Origin: an uncultured Verrucomicrobiales bacterium
GTDB lineage: Bacteria; Verrucomicrobiota; Verrucomicrobiia; Verrucomicrobiales; DEV007
Length of the DNA: 63,823 nt
Reading direction: 5' to 3'
Assembly: GCA_938082635.1 (NCBI GenBank)
Contig: CALLLI010000047.1
Location: forward strand, 1-63,823
The first letter of the stretch is position 1. Every line of letters begins with the position of its first letter. A program made the translations under genes and the position numbers. The notes beneath the pieces were generated by a model that saw only the letters and a list, made by a program, of their open reading frames with translations, was not told the origin of the DNA and did not search any database. This document shows positions 41,653 to 51,186 of the stretch, one piece after another.

Positions 41653-44241
41653 TTACTTGCTGTCACTGACAGGGTTCTTCCCGTAGCTCATTGGAGCGAT
41701 AGGATCTGCGGGCGGGAAAAGGGAGCCATCAAGCTCGTCTTCTTCAAACTCCTCGTCGTCGCGATTCAGAGGCTGGCCGGATGGATCGATCAAACGAGCA
41801 GTCACGAAGACCATGAGGTTACGCTTCTTGCGCTGTTCGGCTTCGATCCGGAAGAGTCGGCCAATCAAGGGAAGATCGCCAAAGATTGGAAGCCTGTCTT
41901 CGGTGTGTTGGACATCTTCGCGAATCAAACCACCGATCGCTACCGTAGAACCATCATACACGGTCACGTTCGTAGTGACACGACGTGTCGCGAAGACTGG
42001 CATCTCGATACGGTTGGCGGTGAGGACAATCCGTTGTGGGTTACCCAAGATGTCCGTTCCCGTGGTGGTGATCGGACTACCGTAGTTCACAAAGCCTTCG
42101 AATTCGACAACCTCGGGAACGAGGTCCATCTCGATCGTGTAACCATCAGGACCAACCTGTGGAGTGACTTTGAGCGTCACACCTGTGTTACGTGTTTGGA
42201 AGGCGGTTGGTGTGGCTGGAGTCACCGGAAAGCTTGGTGTGGTAGGAGCCTCGGCACCGGGAATGACAGGAGCCTCTGCGGCGACTACCGGCTCACCAAA
42301 GTCCTGTGGAAGCTCTGGTGGATCATACTCGGTTGGATAGATTAACTCCCGAATCACCTCGACCTGTGCTTGTGAGCCACTGCGAGTCAGGATACTTGGA
42401 GCAGAGAGGAGGTCTGTCCCCTTCTTCTGATCAAGCGCACGCAAGATCACTTGGAATTGAGGATCAGTTAGAACACCGGCTACAGAAAAGATTCCAGGCG
42501 CAGGGTTTACGATTTCAGAAGCGGCACCAACTCGGCCGGCAGCAATCAGTGCTTGGATCGCGCTCTCATTAATGGCTGCAGCCCCGCTACGAAGGCCTGC
42601 CGTTACTGGATTCAGAGGATTACTATCCGGAACGCTGGTGCCCCGCCCAAAGAACGGGAAGTCACCACCACCGAAACCTCGCTCGGATCCACCAACGGAA
42701 CCGCCGCCGACCATGACTTTATCGCCACTGCCGGCACCAAAGGCACCCATCACCCAATCGAATCCAAACTCTTTAAGGTTGTCCTGCTGCACTTCGACGA
42801 ACTTGGCTTCCACTTTGATCTGCTTCGGCACCCCTTCATCGATGAGGTTGTTCACAAACTGATCGACGATATCTAGCATTGACTGAGTGTTGCGAACAAC
42901 GAGCTCAGAAGCAGACGCGATGTAGAACGCTGTAGAGCCGTCAGCAAAGGTGATTCCCTTTCCTTCAAGAATCTCCTTGGCTGACATCTTACGTGAGAGT
43001 GACGCTCCGCCACCTCCGCCAGAATCACCAGCATCGGCGAAAGGATCACTATCAATCGCTGCACCACCACCGCCGTCTCCGCCACCACCAAGACTCTGGA
43101 AGAATGGAGGCACCTGATAACGACGCGTGAAGAGTGCCTCACTGCGGTCTGTTAGAGGAACGATCACAACGGCGTGTGGCTCCATGCGGTATTTCACCCC
43201 GGCGAGCCCGGTCACATAGCGAAGTGCTTCAGCAAAAGGAACGTTTTGAAGATCGAGAGTAATCGACTGCTGGTCGAGGACACCAGGGCTAGACTGATTA
43301 ATCTTGCGCTCATCGATTAGGATGTTGATCCCCTTCCGAGCAGGATTGCCTTCGATATTGTCGAGCTGGATGCTCCGCTCGCGAAGATAGTCGATCGCGC
43401 TTTGCAGCGAGAAACCATTCATGCGAAGAGATGGAATGACGATGCCATCAAGCTTTGCGGTAATGTAACCAAGACCGCCATCATCGGTGCGACCACCACC
43501 GCTAGCACCAGACTGTGCATTGGCGAGAGGAACTGGAAGCTCCCAAGACTCATCCACCTGGCGGATCAGCGTTGCGCGAGTCTGTTTGTAAGCCTGCTGA
43601 CGGTAAGAGGACTTAGCATGAGCCACCGCCTCAAGACCTCGGCGGGCAGCTGCATTGTAACGGTCAAGGCGAAGCACTTCATTGTATTTCGCATCAGCGT
43701 CCTTGTAACGAGCGAGACCATGATAGCTACGCGCCTCTTTAAGAAGCTGGAGCACACGCTTTGAATTCTCAGCGTGACCCGGAACGTTTGCATACTCACC
43801 GCGCTCAAGGCCTTTGAGAAGCGACGCTGCCTGCTTATTTTCAGGATCTACTGCTAAAACAGTTTCGACGATCTCTTGAGCTTCGGCTGCACCACCATCA
43901 GCGGCGACATTCTGAGCATGGGTGCTAGCGTAGTTCACATACGCTTCCGAATACACCTGACGATGCATTTCCGTCTGGTCAGCATAGGGTAGCGTGTCTA
44001 ACGCAAGACTCAACTGATCGTAAGCCGTCGCATAATCGCCATCTTTGCCAGCGCGCACGCCATTCACATAGGCCGCGTTAGCTTCGGTGACACGTTGTTG
44101 GCGTCGGAGGATTTCAGACTGAGCAAGTCCACCGGGGGCAGCTCCTGGTCCGCCGGCCATCGCATCGACCGCTAGCAAGGGAACTACCGCCGCCACTAAA
44201 AAGTGGTTTCGGAATTGGTGTAGGCAGCTTCTAATCGTCAT
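41653..44241 (-). CDS. Secretin-family protein A (Amuc_1098-like), first copy
   Basis: 862 aa. The signal peptide is near the start (FLVAAVVPLLAVDAMA). TPR-like repeats span about 40-230, with a 'VDESWELPVPLANAQSG' linker. Then N-domain-like beta/alpha repeats (GFSLQSAIDYLRERSIQL ... LQNVPFAEALRYVTGLAG). The C-terminal secretin core shows VIRELIYPTEYDPPELPQ, FEGFVNYGSPIT, NVTVYDGSTVAIGGLIRED. It differs from copy B in the central loops but shares the core blocks almost motif by motif. In A. muciniphila the corresponding gene belongs to the pilus-associated locus. It is preceded by the Amuc_1099-like gene. Confidence 0.87.
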   Translation of the reverse strand: MTIRSCLHQFRNHFLVAAVVPLLAVDAMAGGPGAAPGGLAQSEILRRQQRVTEANAAYVNGVRAGKDGDYATAYDQLSLALDTLPYADQTEMHRQVYSEAYVNYASTHAQNVAADGGAAEAQEIVETVLAVDPENKQAASLLKGLERGEYANVPGHAENSKRVLQLLKEARSYHGLARYKDADAKYNEVLRLDRYNAAARRGLEAVAHAKSSYRQQAYKQTRATLIRQVDESWELPVPLANAQSGASGGGRTDDGGLGYITAKLDGIVIPSLRMNGFSLQSAIDYLRERSIQLDNIEGNPARKGINILIDERKINQSSPGVLDQQSITLDLQNVPFAEALRYVTGLAGVKYRMEPHAVVIVPLTDRSEALFTRRYQVPPFFQSLGGGGDGGGGAAIDSDPFADAGDSGGGGGASLSRKMSAKEILEGKGITFADGSTAFYIASASELVVRNTQSMLDIVDQFVNNLIDEGVPKQIKVEAKFVEVQQDNLKEFGFDWVMGAFGAGSGDKVMVGGGSVGGSERGFGGGDFPFFGRGTSVPDSNPLNPVTAGLRSGAAAINESAIQALIAAGRVGAASEIVNPAPGIFSVAGVLTDPQFQVILRALDQKKGTDLLSAPSILTRSGSQAQVEVIRELIYPTEYDPPELPQDFGEPVVAAEAPVIPGAEAPTTPSFPVTPATPTAFQTRNTGVTLKVTPQVGPDGYTIEMDLVPEVVEFEGFVNYGSPITTTGTDILGNPQRIVLTANRIEMPVFATRRVTTNVTVYDGSTVAIGGLIREDVQHTEDRLPIFGDLPLIGRLFRIEAEQRKKRNLMVFVTARLIDPSGQPLNRDDEEFEEDELDGSLFPPADPIAPMSYGKNPVSDSK

Positions 44242-44292
44242 AAGTGTGTGCTTTTACAGTGCTACTGGGTGTTATTCGAAAGGTGTTTCGCC

Positions 44293-45264
44293 TTATTGGC
44301 AGGGTAGAATCTCTAAGTCTTTACCCTTTTGATCTTTAATAATGGCCTTGCTGGCCGTGACTTCGATGATCTTGAAATTTTGGGTCGGATCATTAGACAA
44401 CTTAAAGGAACTCCCGCGTATCGCGGTAAATTCCTCACCGTCGTATTGATTTATGAACGTCCCCTCATGAGTTGGCTGTTCCCACCCAACGTCACGAACC
44501 AAAGTCCGCGAAACTCGCGCGGTTCCACCAGCCTCAACGAAACTAACAGTAATCGTGGAAGTGTCCGTCGGAATTCCATTAGCATCTGAACCTTTCTCTT
44601 CTGCATAGGCATCGAGACGGAAGCGGTTATCAGGACCAAACTTCGAACCCTTGTTCACAAGCATGTTTTTGGAGCGATACTTGCCTTCAGAAACCAGATC
44701 AACCTGCCAGGTCGTTGGATCAACCTGAGCCTTGAAGACAAGACTCAAATCAGATGAGACCATTCCAGCCAAACAAACCTTGGTGATGAAAGCCGGATGA
44801 CTATCGGCACTCGTTGGATCGGTCTTTGGAACGGCAACAAATTCTTCCAAGTTGGTAAAGTTATCGCCATCCGGATCTTGGCCTTTCAAGTCAGTCGCAG
44901 TGATATCGAGGTCATACTTGTTGATCCAGTCATTGGTAAGAGGCTCATGAACACTCTCATCTCCCTCAACTGGGATCAGTTCCTGCTCTCCCTTGGAAGG
45001 GTTCCACTTCTCAATGACCGGTGCCGATACAAAGAGATTCGCCCCCTCCCATTTCACGGATTCCGAGAGAGCCTTCGATGCCTTCTCGACCTTAGCGAGT
45101 CCAGTTTCCGGCATCTGCCCGCTCTCAGGAACGCTGGCTTGATCGAAGTTAGATCCGAATTTCAAGCTCGAGAAGATCAACCAACCTGCCAAAGCAAGCG
45201 CGATGACAGTAGCTACTACGAGAATCGCTTTCTCGTAGTTTTCTTTCAACCATTCTTCGTTCAT
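44293..45264 (-). CDS. Amuc_1099-like inner-membrane protein of the pilus-associated operon
   Basis: 323 aa. Residues about 13-32 are a membrane helix (AILVVATVIALALAGWLIF). A long acidic linker follows, with an Asp-rich calcium-like loop (DPDGDNFTNLEEFVAV, about 135-150). The C-terminal region (SLVFKAQVDPTTWQ ... YDGEEFTAIRGSSFKL) is beta-rich and ends in a strand pair (IIEVTASKAIIKDQKGKDLEI) like PilP-type lipoproteins that link inner-membrane pilus proteins to the secretin. That PilP-like role is an inference from position and fold hints. Confidence 0.72.
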   Translation of the reverse strand: MNEEWLKENYEKAILVVATVIALALAGWLIFSSLKFGSNFDQASVPESGQMPETGLAKVEKASKALSESVKWEGANLFVSAPVIEKWNPSKGEQELIPVEGDESVHEPLTNDWINKYDLDITATDLKGQDPDGDNFTNLEEFVAVPKTDPTSADSHPAFITKVCLAGMVSSDLSLVFKAQVDPTTWQVDLVSEGKYRSKNMLVNKGSKFGPDNRFRLDAYAEEKGSDANGIPTDTSTITVSFVEAGGTARVSRTLVRDVGWEQPTHEGTFINQYDGEEFTAIRGSSFKLSNDPTQNFKIIEVTASKAIIKDQKGKDLEILPCQ

Positions 45265-45299
45265 GTAGTCCGCTTAAGTAATTGATTTAAAACTGATTA

Positions 45300-46253
45300 T
45301 TAGCCGTTGGTCTTGGGTAGAAAGCGCACGAGATCGAGCGCCAAGTAGGCACGCACATTCTCCCGCCCAAAGACCATGTTAATTCCCTGTGCCTCTGGCT
45401 CAGCAGGCTCTTCACCTTCTTCCAACTCGATCTCTTCTGGCTCCTCAGAGCGCTCCGGACCAATCAAAGACTGATTCTCCATACGCATCCAACGAGTCAC
45501 AAAGTAGTATTCACCATCCTCGGCTAACTCACCGAGAGCGCTTGAAGTGTTGCTAAGCGTGTTGAGCACCGCTTGGAAGTTCTTCTCAGGCAGCTCAAGA
45601 GCAATCTCCATGGGATAGGTAACAGACACAGGCTTCGCCTTCTTCGAAGGAGCCGCCTTCTTTCCTCTGGCACTCTTCTTCCCCTTCTTCTTCGCTGCTG
45701 GTGCTGCGGCACGTGTCTCAAATGGCATCTGCTGCCGCTTGACCGAGAACCTTTTCACATCATTAGCGAGAAGAAGATTGCTGAGCCAAAGCGTCGCATC
45801 GAGCTGAAACTGAAGCTGATCGACAGCGCCCTCCAAGGGCACTTGCGCTCGATATTTATCCAGCCCTAGGTAGAAACCCTCAGGGAGGGCAACACCCGAA
45901 GCCGATGCCGCCTCAACAACAGCATCTACTTTCAGCGCAAGGTCCTCCGTAAACTGAGCGATCCGCACACCAGTCGGCATTGGCACCTGACTGACATACA
46001 TCTTATTAGCAACCGCCTCAGCGCTCTTGCGATACTCACTAACAAGATCACGGACAACAGCCGCGTTCTCACTATTCGGGAACGGCTCTTGCTCCTGAAG
46101 ATCTCGCTTCGCAGCATAAGCCTTCACAAGACTATCTTTCGCATCAGCGAACTCGCCACGCGCCTTCGTAAAGAAGAAACCTAAGCCACCGATTCCGATG
46201 ACCAACAAGGCGATGAGGCCCGACAAGAATATATTCTGTTTAATCCAGTTCAT
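45300..46253 (-). CDS. Amuc_1100-like membrane protein
   Basis: 317 aa from ATG 46253, the same length I recall for Amuc_1100. An N-terminal membrane helix (IFLSGLIALLVIGIGGLGFFF) is followed by a helical stalk, a two-part alpha/beta domain, and a Lys/Ala-rich insertion (AKKKGKKSARGKKAAPSKK). The acidic patch EEPEEIELEEGEEPAEP lies near the end. In A. muciniphila, Amuc_1100 is membrane-exposed and reported to engage host TLR2, but its core role is thought to be in pilus formation (PilO-like fold). This homologue is from an organism without an obvious animal context, so the host role need not apply. Confidence 0.77.
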   Translation of the reverse strand: MNWIKQNIFLSGLIALLVIGIGGLGFFFTKARGEFADAKDSLVKAYAAKRDLQEQEPFPNSENAAVVRDLVSEYRKSAEAVANKMYVSQVPMPTGVRIAQFTEDLALKVDAVVEAASASGVALPEGFYLGLDKYRAQVPLEGAVDQLQFQLDATLWLSNLLLANDVKRFSVKRQQMPFETRAAAPAAKKKGKKSARGKKAAPSKKAKPVSVTYPMEIALELPEKNFQAVLNTLSNTSSALGELAEDGEYYFVTRWMRMENQSLIGPERSEEPEEIELEEGEEPAEPEAQGINMVFGRENVRAYLALDLVRFLPKTNG

Positions 46254-46281
46254 TGGTATTATCGACAAAGAAACTTGGGTG

Positions 46282-48069
46282 CTAATCAATCACGACCGGC
46301 TCCTGCAACGGCAGAGTGAGCTCAAAGTCGTAGGCCCAGACAGTATCATCAGTGCCATCGTTAAATTTGATCAGGTCAGTAAGGACAATTTCCTGATCAT
46401 CGGCATCCATGCCGCTTGTCTTAAGATAAGGCGAGTCTTTTAGAGCACTCAGTAAAACCTCCGACACGATCGTCGGACGAGCCGGGCTACGGAAGAGGCC
46501 TTTCAAGGTGACCGTATCGACTTCAACCCGCTTGGCTGGTCCCGCGTCCCTCTTGCTCCCAGTCTCTGCCTTGAATTTCTTGAGTGAACGTGAGCCCAAA
46601 ATCGGCTCAAAGTCGCCCGTGAGCTCTTTGGTCAATTCCTTTTCACCAATCATCGGCTCCAAGGTTGTAAACCAAACCTCCGGAGACTTCAATCGACTAT
46701 TCAGATCCGTAAGAAAGTCTGCCCAATAGGTGCGCTGAATCACTGCATCCGTATACGCACCGGTCCGAGCCTGCACAGCATCGCGATCAGCAGTGGAGGA
46801 TTCAATCGCGCCCTGCACTTCGGCAAGTTCCTCGGTCTCGGCCTTGAGGTCACCGATCTTACCATCAATGACCTGTGCAGCTCGAGTGAAGTAGAACCCT
46901 CCAGCAGCAAGAGCACCCAAGATGCCCGCAGTGCCAAGCAAGAGCGCCGGCTTACGCTTTTCAAGATCACGCGCATTTGCCAGAGATGGCGGCACCAACT
47001 CGAGCTCAATGGGTGATTGCGGCCCATTGCGCAACGCAAGACCAACCAACTCACCCATGGTGTGCGCTTCAGCAGCCACGGCATCCTGATTCACCTTTGG
47101 CCCAATACCCACATTTCGAAGTGGATTAAAGTACTCAACGGGAACTCCGAGCTTCTCTTGCAAGAATTGCGCAAGCCCCTCAGTGCCAGAAGCACGCCCA
47201 GCCAAGTAAACCACTTCAGGAAGACTGCCTTCTTGCTGGGACTTGTATCGGTTATTCGTCCGAACAATCTCACCGTGCAGACGAGTGACAGCGTTCTTCA
47301 AAATCGTCGAGATCAAGCCAGCTTGCTCATCCGATGGCTCAGTCCCATTAGGAGAAATAGTTCCTTTCTGAAGCTTCAAAGCCTCTGCAGCCTCGAACGG
47401 AATAGCCATCTCTTTCGCGATTGCCTGAGTGAAACTCGCTCCCCCAATACGGCTGGAGCTGATAAAGACACGACCAGGCTCAGCATAGATCAGATTTGCG
47501 GTACGAGCGCCAACATCAAGGATCAGAGCGGGCTTCTTTTGATCCGCGTAGCTGTTGCGATACGCATTGTATACGAGCATCGGCGAGACGTCCATCGACA
47601 GCGTCTTAACCCCCGAACGCTCCACAGCCGAATTCATCGCGGAAAGCTCATCAGACTTGATAGCCCCTAAGAGAACCTCCACATCAATCGAACCAGGCTC
47701 ACCGATCAATTGGTAACCCCAAGCAACTTCATCAATCGGGAAAGGCACGTTCTGCTGCGCCTCGAACTCAACGATCTGGTCAACCTTATCCTCACTAAGA
47801 GGTGGCAGCTTCACAAAGCGCATGAACACAGGCTGACCAGCGATGGCACAACGAACGTCGCTGCCCTTCGCTTTAGCCTGATCCACAACCGACTTCACAC
47901 CCATCTGCATCTGCGGAATGCGTGTAGCATCCGAAGAAGGATCTCCCTCGAGATCATGATGAAAGAAGCGCGTCAGCGCCAGCGACCCTTTCGAGCCACC
48001 AGAAATTGTAGCTAGACTCACCCTTTGGGAGCCTAGATTGATAACCGTTGAGGTAGATTTGGTTGCCAT
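46282..48069 (-). CDS. PilM-like ATPase fused to PilN-like region (Amuc_1101-like)
   Basis: 595 aa. Residues about 1-340 form a PilM/FtsA-type actin fold: STVINLGSQRVSLATISG at the start, AILLD-like ALILDVGARTANLIY (about 184), RIGGASFTQAIAKEMA (about 209), and VVYLAGRASGTEGLAQFLQ (about 288). PilM binds ATP and PilN in type IV pilus assembly. After about residue 370, a membrane helix (ALLLGTAGILGALAAGGFYF) and a helical/beta C-terminal half look like a PilN-type protein joined in the same chain. Thus the PilM-PilN pair is one polypeptide here. The stop lies 28 bases before the Amuc_1100-like ATG. Confidence 0.85.
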   Translation of the reverse strand: MATKSTSTVINLGSQRVSLATISGGSKGSLALTRFFHHDLEGDPSSDATRIPQMQMGVKSVVDQAKAKGSDVRCAIAGQPVFMRFVKLPPLSEDKVDQIVEFEAQQNVPFPIDEVAWGYQLIGEPGSIDVEVLLGAIKSDELSAMNSAVERSGVKTLSMDVSPMLVYNAYRNSYADQKKPALILDVGARTANLIYAEPGRVFISSSRIGGASFTQAIAKEMAIPFEAAEALKLQKGTISPNGTEPSDEQAGLISTILKNAVTRLHGEIVRTNNRYKSQQEGSLPEVVYLAGRASGTEGLAQFLQEKLGVPVEYFNPLRNVGIGPKVNQDAVAAEAHTMGELVGLALRNGPQSPIELELVPPSLANARDLEKRKPALLLGTAGILGALAAGGFYFTRAAQVIDGKIGDLKAETEELAEVQGAIESSTADRDAVQARTGAYTDAVIQRTYWADFLTDLNSRLKSPEVWFTTLEPMIGEKELTKELTGDFEPILGSRSLKKFKAETGSKRDAGPAKRVEVDTVTLKGLFRSPARPTIVSEVLLSALKDSPYLKTSGMDADDQEIVLTDLIKFNDGTDDTVWAYDFELTLPLQEPVVID

Positions 48070-48119
48070 AGATGCGATGCGATATCGAAGGGAAACTTCA
48101 GTGACAGAAAGTGTCGAGA

Positions 48120-48722
48120 CTAACTAGAAGAATCGTTCAAATAATTGTCGTAGTAAAGATCACGGAAAGGAGTCTGGTTTTTGGGCAGCAATTCCATCTC
48201 CGGAGCACTCTCTGACTGCTCCTTGGTCATCTTCCTCATGTCTGAAGCGACTGACTTGCCCGCATACTTCACATTCACAGCATAGCCAACCAATTCACCC
48301 TTTGACGGACGATGCTTTCCGGTGAGGCGAGCGAACTCGCGAGGAGGCAGATAAACCGCAACAGCTTGCTGCTTACCAACGGCCACATTCGCATAGTTAC
48401 CGGAGTGCTTCACAAGCTTCTTCTTGCCGTCGCTTCCTTTAAGAACCAGGAAGATATCAATCTGTAATGAATCAGGCAAATAGCCGTCTTTGGGTGGCTT
48501 GGAAGAACTCACCTGGAAGACCACCTCAGCCTCAAGCCAACCCTTCGCAGGCTTGAACGCTTTCTTAGAGCCCTGAAGATTGAATTGCGGCGACGCAATG
48601 GTGTCCACATTGAACTTACTGATGGACACCTTCGCCTGGGCAAACATGGAATCCGAAGCACCCGCGAGAGTAATTAGGAGGGCGACCAGCGCCGAGACGC
48701 TGCTGAATGAAAGGTTTCTCAT
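48120..48722 (-). CDS. Amuc_1102-like small secreted protein
   Basis: 200 aa from ATG 48722. The signal peptide is SSVSALVALLITLAGASDSM. A beta-rich middle (WLEAEVVFQVSSS, LQIDIFLVLKGSDGKKKLVK, AVAVYLPPREFARLTGK) resembles the small OB-fold-like protein of the Akkermansia locus, which has been described as ligand-binding. An earlier ATG at 48770 would place 16 residues before the signal and is less likely. It is the first gene of the operon, 70 bases downstream of a good promoter. Confidence 0.75.
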   Translation of the reverse strand: MRNLSFSSVSALVALLITLAGASDSMFAQAKVSISKFNVDTIASPQFNLQGSKKAFKPAKGWLEAEVVFQVSSSKPPKDGYLPDSLQIDIFLVLKGSDGKKKLVKHSGNYANVAVGKQQAVAVYLPPREFARLTGKHRPSKGELVGYAVNVKYAGKSVASDMRKMTKEQSESAPEMELLPKNQTPFRDLYYDNYLNDSSS

Positions 48723-48791
48723 AATCCTGTGGGTGTGGATGGCGCGAGAATGGTTCGAATATCTCGCCATGGCTAGAAATTTCTCAATTAA

Positions 48792-48820
48792 AATTAAACG
48801 CTAAAAAAATCACCTTTCAA
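48792..48820 (-). promoter_or_regulatory. Sigma-70-type promoter of the pilus-associated operon
   Basis: Read leftward: -35 TTGAAA (48815-48820), a 17-base spacer rich in T, and -10 TTAATT (48792-48797). The predicted start site near 48785 gives a leader of about 60 bases before the ATG at 48722. The region is A+T rich compared with flanking coding DNA. Confidence 0.6.
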
Positions 48821-48984
48821 GCCATTTCTCCTATTATTCTAGACCTTTGGAACCGACCAAGGAAACCGGTAGAAACGCCTAAGAGACTTCGGAGCCCCAA
48901 GTTGAAGCGCTGATCTGAGAATTCTCTGTTCACAGCATTTTCCTGCGATGGTTTTCTCCACCTTACGAGACAATTCGCCACATT

Positions 48985-50379
48985 TTAATGAGCCCCTGCC
49001 CCCCACAACACAACCGGGACGGTTTTTAAAAGAATCTTGGCATCGAGCCAGAGCGACCAGTTGTCGATGTACTCCAAGTCTAAAGCGACCCACTCATCAA
49101 AGTCTGAGATACGGTTCCGTCCCCCAATCTGCCAGAGACAGGTGATGCCAGGTTTAACGCTGAGGCGCCGTCGCTGCGAACTCTGCTCAATCTTGGCTAC
49201 TTCATCTACCGGCAGCGGGCGAGGCCCAACCAAGCTCATTTGGCCTATAGCCACGTTCAATAACTGAGGCAACTCATCGATGCTCGTCCGGCGAAGGAAG
49301 CCTCCAAACTTAAACACACGAGGGTCATTGTCGATCTTGAAGACTGGACCCGACATCTGATTTTCAGCCTCTAAGACAAGCTTCTGGGCCTCCGCATCCG
49401 GCACCATCGTGCGGAACTTGAACATCGTGAACGGACGCCCATAAAGACCTCCCCGCTCCTGGCGAAAGACAACAGGCCCTTTCGATGAGAGTCGAATCCC
49501 AATCGCTGCGAACAACCAAATGGGCGAGGTCAACAATATCAGCAGCAGGGCCACCAATCGATCAAATAGTGTCTTAAGCAGGAGAGCCCATGAGATTTCC
49601 GGCGTGGAACGGAACACAAGCATGGGCTTTCCGCCAATCATCTGAAAATCCGGGCGCGCGATCGATGTCTGAAAGAAGTCCGCTGCCAACCAGACTTCCA
49701 CACCCTCAACCTCGCAGGCAGCGAGCGCATCGGCGACCTCATTGAAATGCACATGTTCCGCCGCAAAGATCACTCTCGAAACCCCTTTATCGTGAAGGAC
49801 TCGCATCAACTCTTTACGATTGGTTTCCCTGACATCAAACCGAGCTACTACGTCCATTTCCATCCGCTGCTCGATAGGAATGCCGTTAAATACGACATCC
49901 ACGTCCTCAGGCATTCCAATGAGAACAACGGGCTGACTGAGCTCCCCTGTGCGAAGCTGATGACGGAGAAATGTTTGGTAGATTCTCTCCCTCAAGAGCA
50001 GAAGAATCCCAGCGAGGGCTGAGAAGATAATGAGAACCGCACGACTCTCATTCTCCATTTTAAAGAAGATGACTGCTCCGCCAATGATTACCCCAATATA
50101 GACGACGGCCTGGCCCATTTGCCGGAGTGATGTCCAAACAGTCTTCTGGAGAGGGGCGAAATAGAAACCTAGGTATTCGAGCACCATCGGCGTGAAGGGC
50201 ACGACAATGGCCATTACCCATAGGAAAGAGCCAAACTTCGCGATGGTCACACTTGTAAACATCTCCCATTCAGGGAGGTGAAATCGAAACCACCAACTAA
50301 GCCAGAACGTGAGCGCCAGGATCACGCTATCGATGATCTGGTTCAGCTGAAGGCTGATTTCCTCTTTCCGGGCAAGCAT
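48985..50379 (-). CDS. Polyprenyl-phosphate sugar-1-phosphate transferase (WcaJ-type)
   Basis: 464 aa from ATG 50379. Four or five N-terminal membrane helices are followed by a cytoplasmic Rossmann-like part (VVLIGMPEDVDVVFNG) and the C-terminal bacterial sugar-transferase domain: SSKGPVVFRQERGGLYGRPF, FKFRTMVPDAE, RRTSIDELPQLLNV, LVGPRPLPVDE, KPGITCLWQI. Such enzymes load the first sugar onto undecaprenyl phosphate to start exopolysaccharide or O-antigen synthesis. No other glycosyltransferase is adjacent, so this is an isolated priming enzyme in the window. It is divergent from aroD with only about 55 bases between starts. Confidence 0.92.
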   Translation of the reverse strand: MLARKEEISLQLNQIIDSVILALTFWLSWWFRFHLPEWEMFTSVTIAKFGSFLWVMAIVVPFTPMVLEYLGFYFAPLQKTVWTSLRQMGQAVVYIGVIIGGAVIFFKMENESRAVLIIFSALAGILLLLRERIYQTFLRHQLRTGELSQPVVLIGMPEDVDVVFNGIPIEQRMEMDVVARFDVRETNRKELMRVLHDKGVSRVIFAAEHVHFNEVADALAACEVEGVEVWLAADFFQTSIARPDFQMIGGKPMLVFRSTPEISWALLLKTLFDRLVALLLILLTSPIWLFAAIGIRLSSKGPVVFRQERGGLYGRPFTMFKFRTMVPDAEAQKLVLEAENQMSGPVFKIDNDPRVFKFGGFLRRTSIDELPQLLNVAIGQMSLVGPRPLPVDEVAKIEQSSQRRRLSVKPGITCLWQIGGRNRISDFDEWVALDLEYIDNWSLWLDAKILLKTVPVVLWGAGAH

Positions 50380-50435
50380 GCTCTCTCTAAAAACTACATT
50401 TGCTAAAATAGACAAGCGGCGATTACTGATAATTG

Positions 50436-51131
50436 ATGGTCCCTACGCAGCCCGCCATTGTTGGTGCCGTCGCCGATGGCGATACCCTCACCGCCCTTCC
50501 CGACCTCGAGGACATCACTCGGCTCTGCGATTTCATCGAGTTTCGCATCGATGCCCTACTTGAGAATGAGGATCTCCTCGTGCGCCGGCTTGCCGATTGC
50601 TCCCGACCGATCCTCATCACGGTTAGAGACCCTGCGGAAGGCGGTCTGTTCGAAATGTCTCCTGAAGACCGTCAGCAGCGGATGCTCGACTTCCTCCCGC
50701 ATACCACACTCCTAGACATTGAGATCCGCAATCTTGAGGCCTTCAGCAAGGTGGTCAGCGAGGCCAAGTCCCAAGGAGTGAGCATAGTCGGCTCCTACCA
50801 CGATTTCTCAACGACGCCGCCTCGGGAGAGCCTTGATGAGACGATACAGCGAGGCCGAGCGGGCGGCGCAGAACTGATCAAGCTGGCCGTCACCACAAAG
50901 AACGCCTCCGATTTGCATACCATATTGCAACTGCAGGAAGACACCCGCTCTCTCGTTCCGTTGACGATCATGGGCATGGGCCCCCTAGGAATGAGCTCCC
51001 GTGTCGTCGCCGCTCAGGCGGGGGCACTCTTGACCTACACCTATCTCAAGGAAGCCAACGCTCCCGGCCAATGGTCCGCACACCTCATGAGACATCTCTT
51101 TGATGAACTAGGAATCGAACGGCCGAGTTAA
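50436..51131 (+). CDS. aroD: Type I 3-dehydroquinate dehydratase
   Basis: 231 aa. The third step of the shikimate pathway: dehydration of 3-dehydroquinate through a Schiff base. Visible active-site features are DFIEFRIDAL (Glu/Arg), VGSYHDFS (catalytic His), LIKLAVTTK (Schiff-base Lys) and MGMGPLGMSSRVVAAQAG (Ser-Arg near the end). The type I TIM-barrel length is right. ATG 50436 is preferred over the TTG three bases earlier. It is the sole aromatic amino acid gene here. Confidence 0.95.
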   Translation: MVPTQPAIVGAVADGDTLTALPDLEDITRLCDFIEFRIDALLENEDLLVRRLADCSRPILITVRDPAEGGLFEMSPEDRQQRMLDFLPHTTLLDIEIRNLEAFSKVVSEAKSQGVSIVGSYHDFSTTPPRESLDETIQRGRAGGAELIKLAVTTKNASDLHTILQLQEDTRSLVPLTIMGMGPLGMSSRVVAAQAGALLTYTYLKEANAPGQWSAHLMRHLFDELGIERPS

Positions 51132-51186
51132 ACATTTCAAAGATTCGCTTGAACACTGTTCAAAAGAACATTACTCATGGCTTGCC

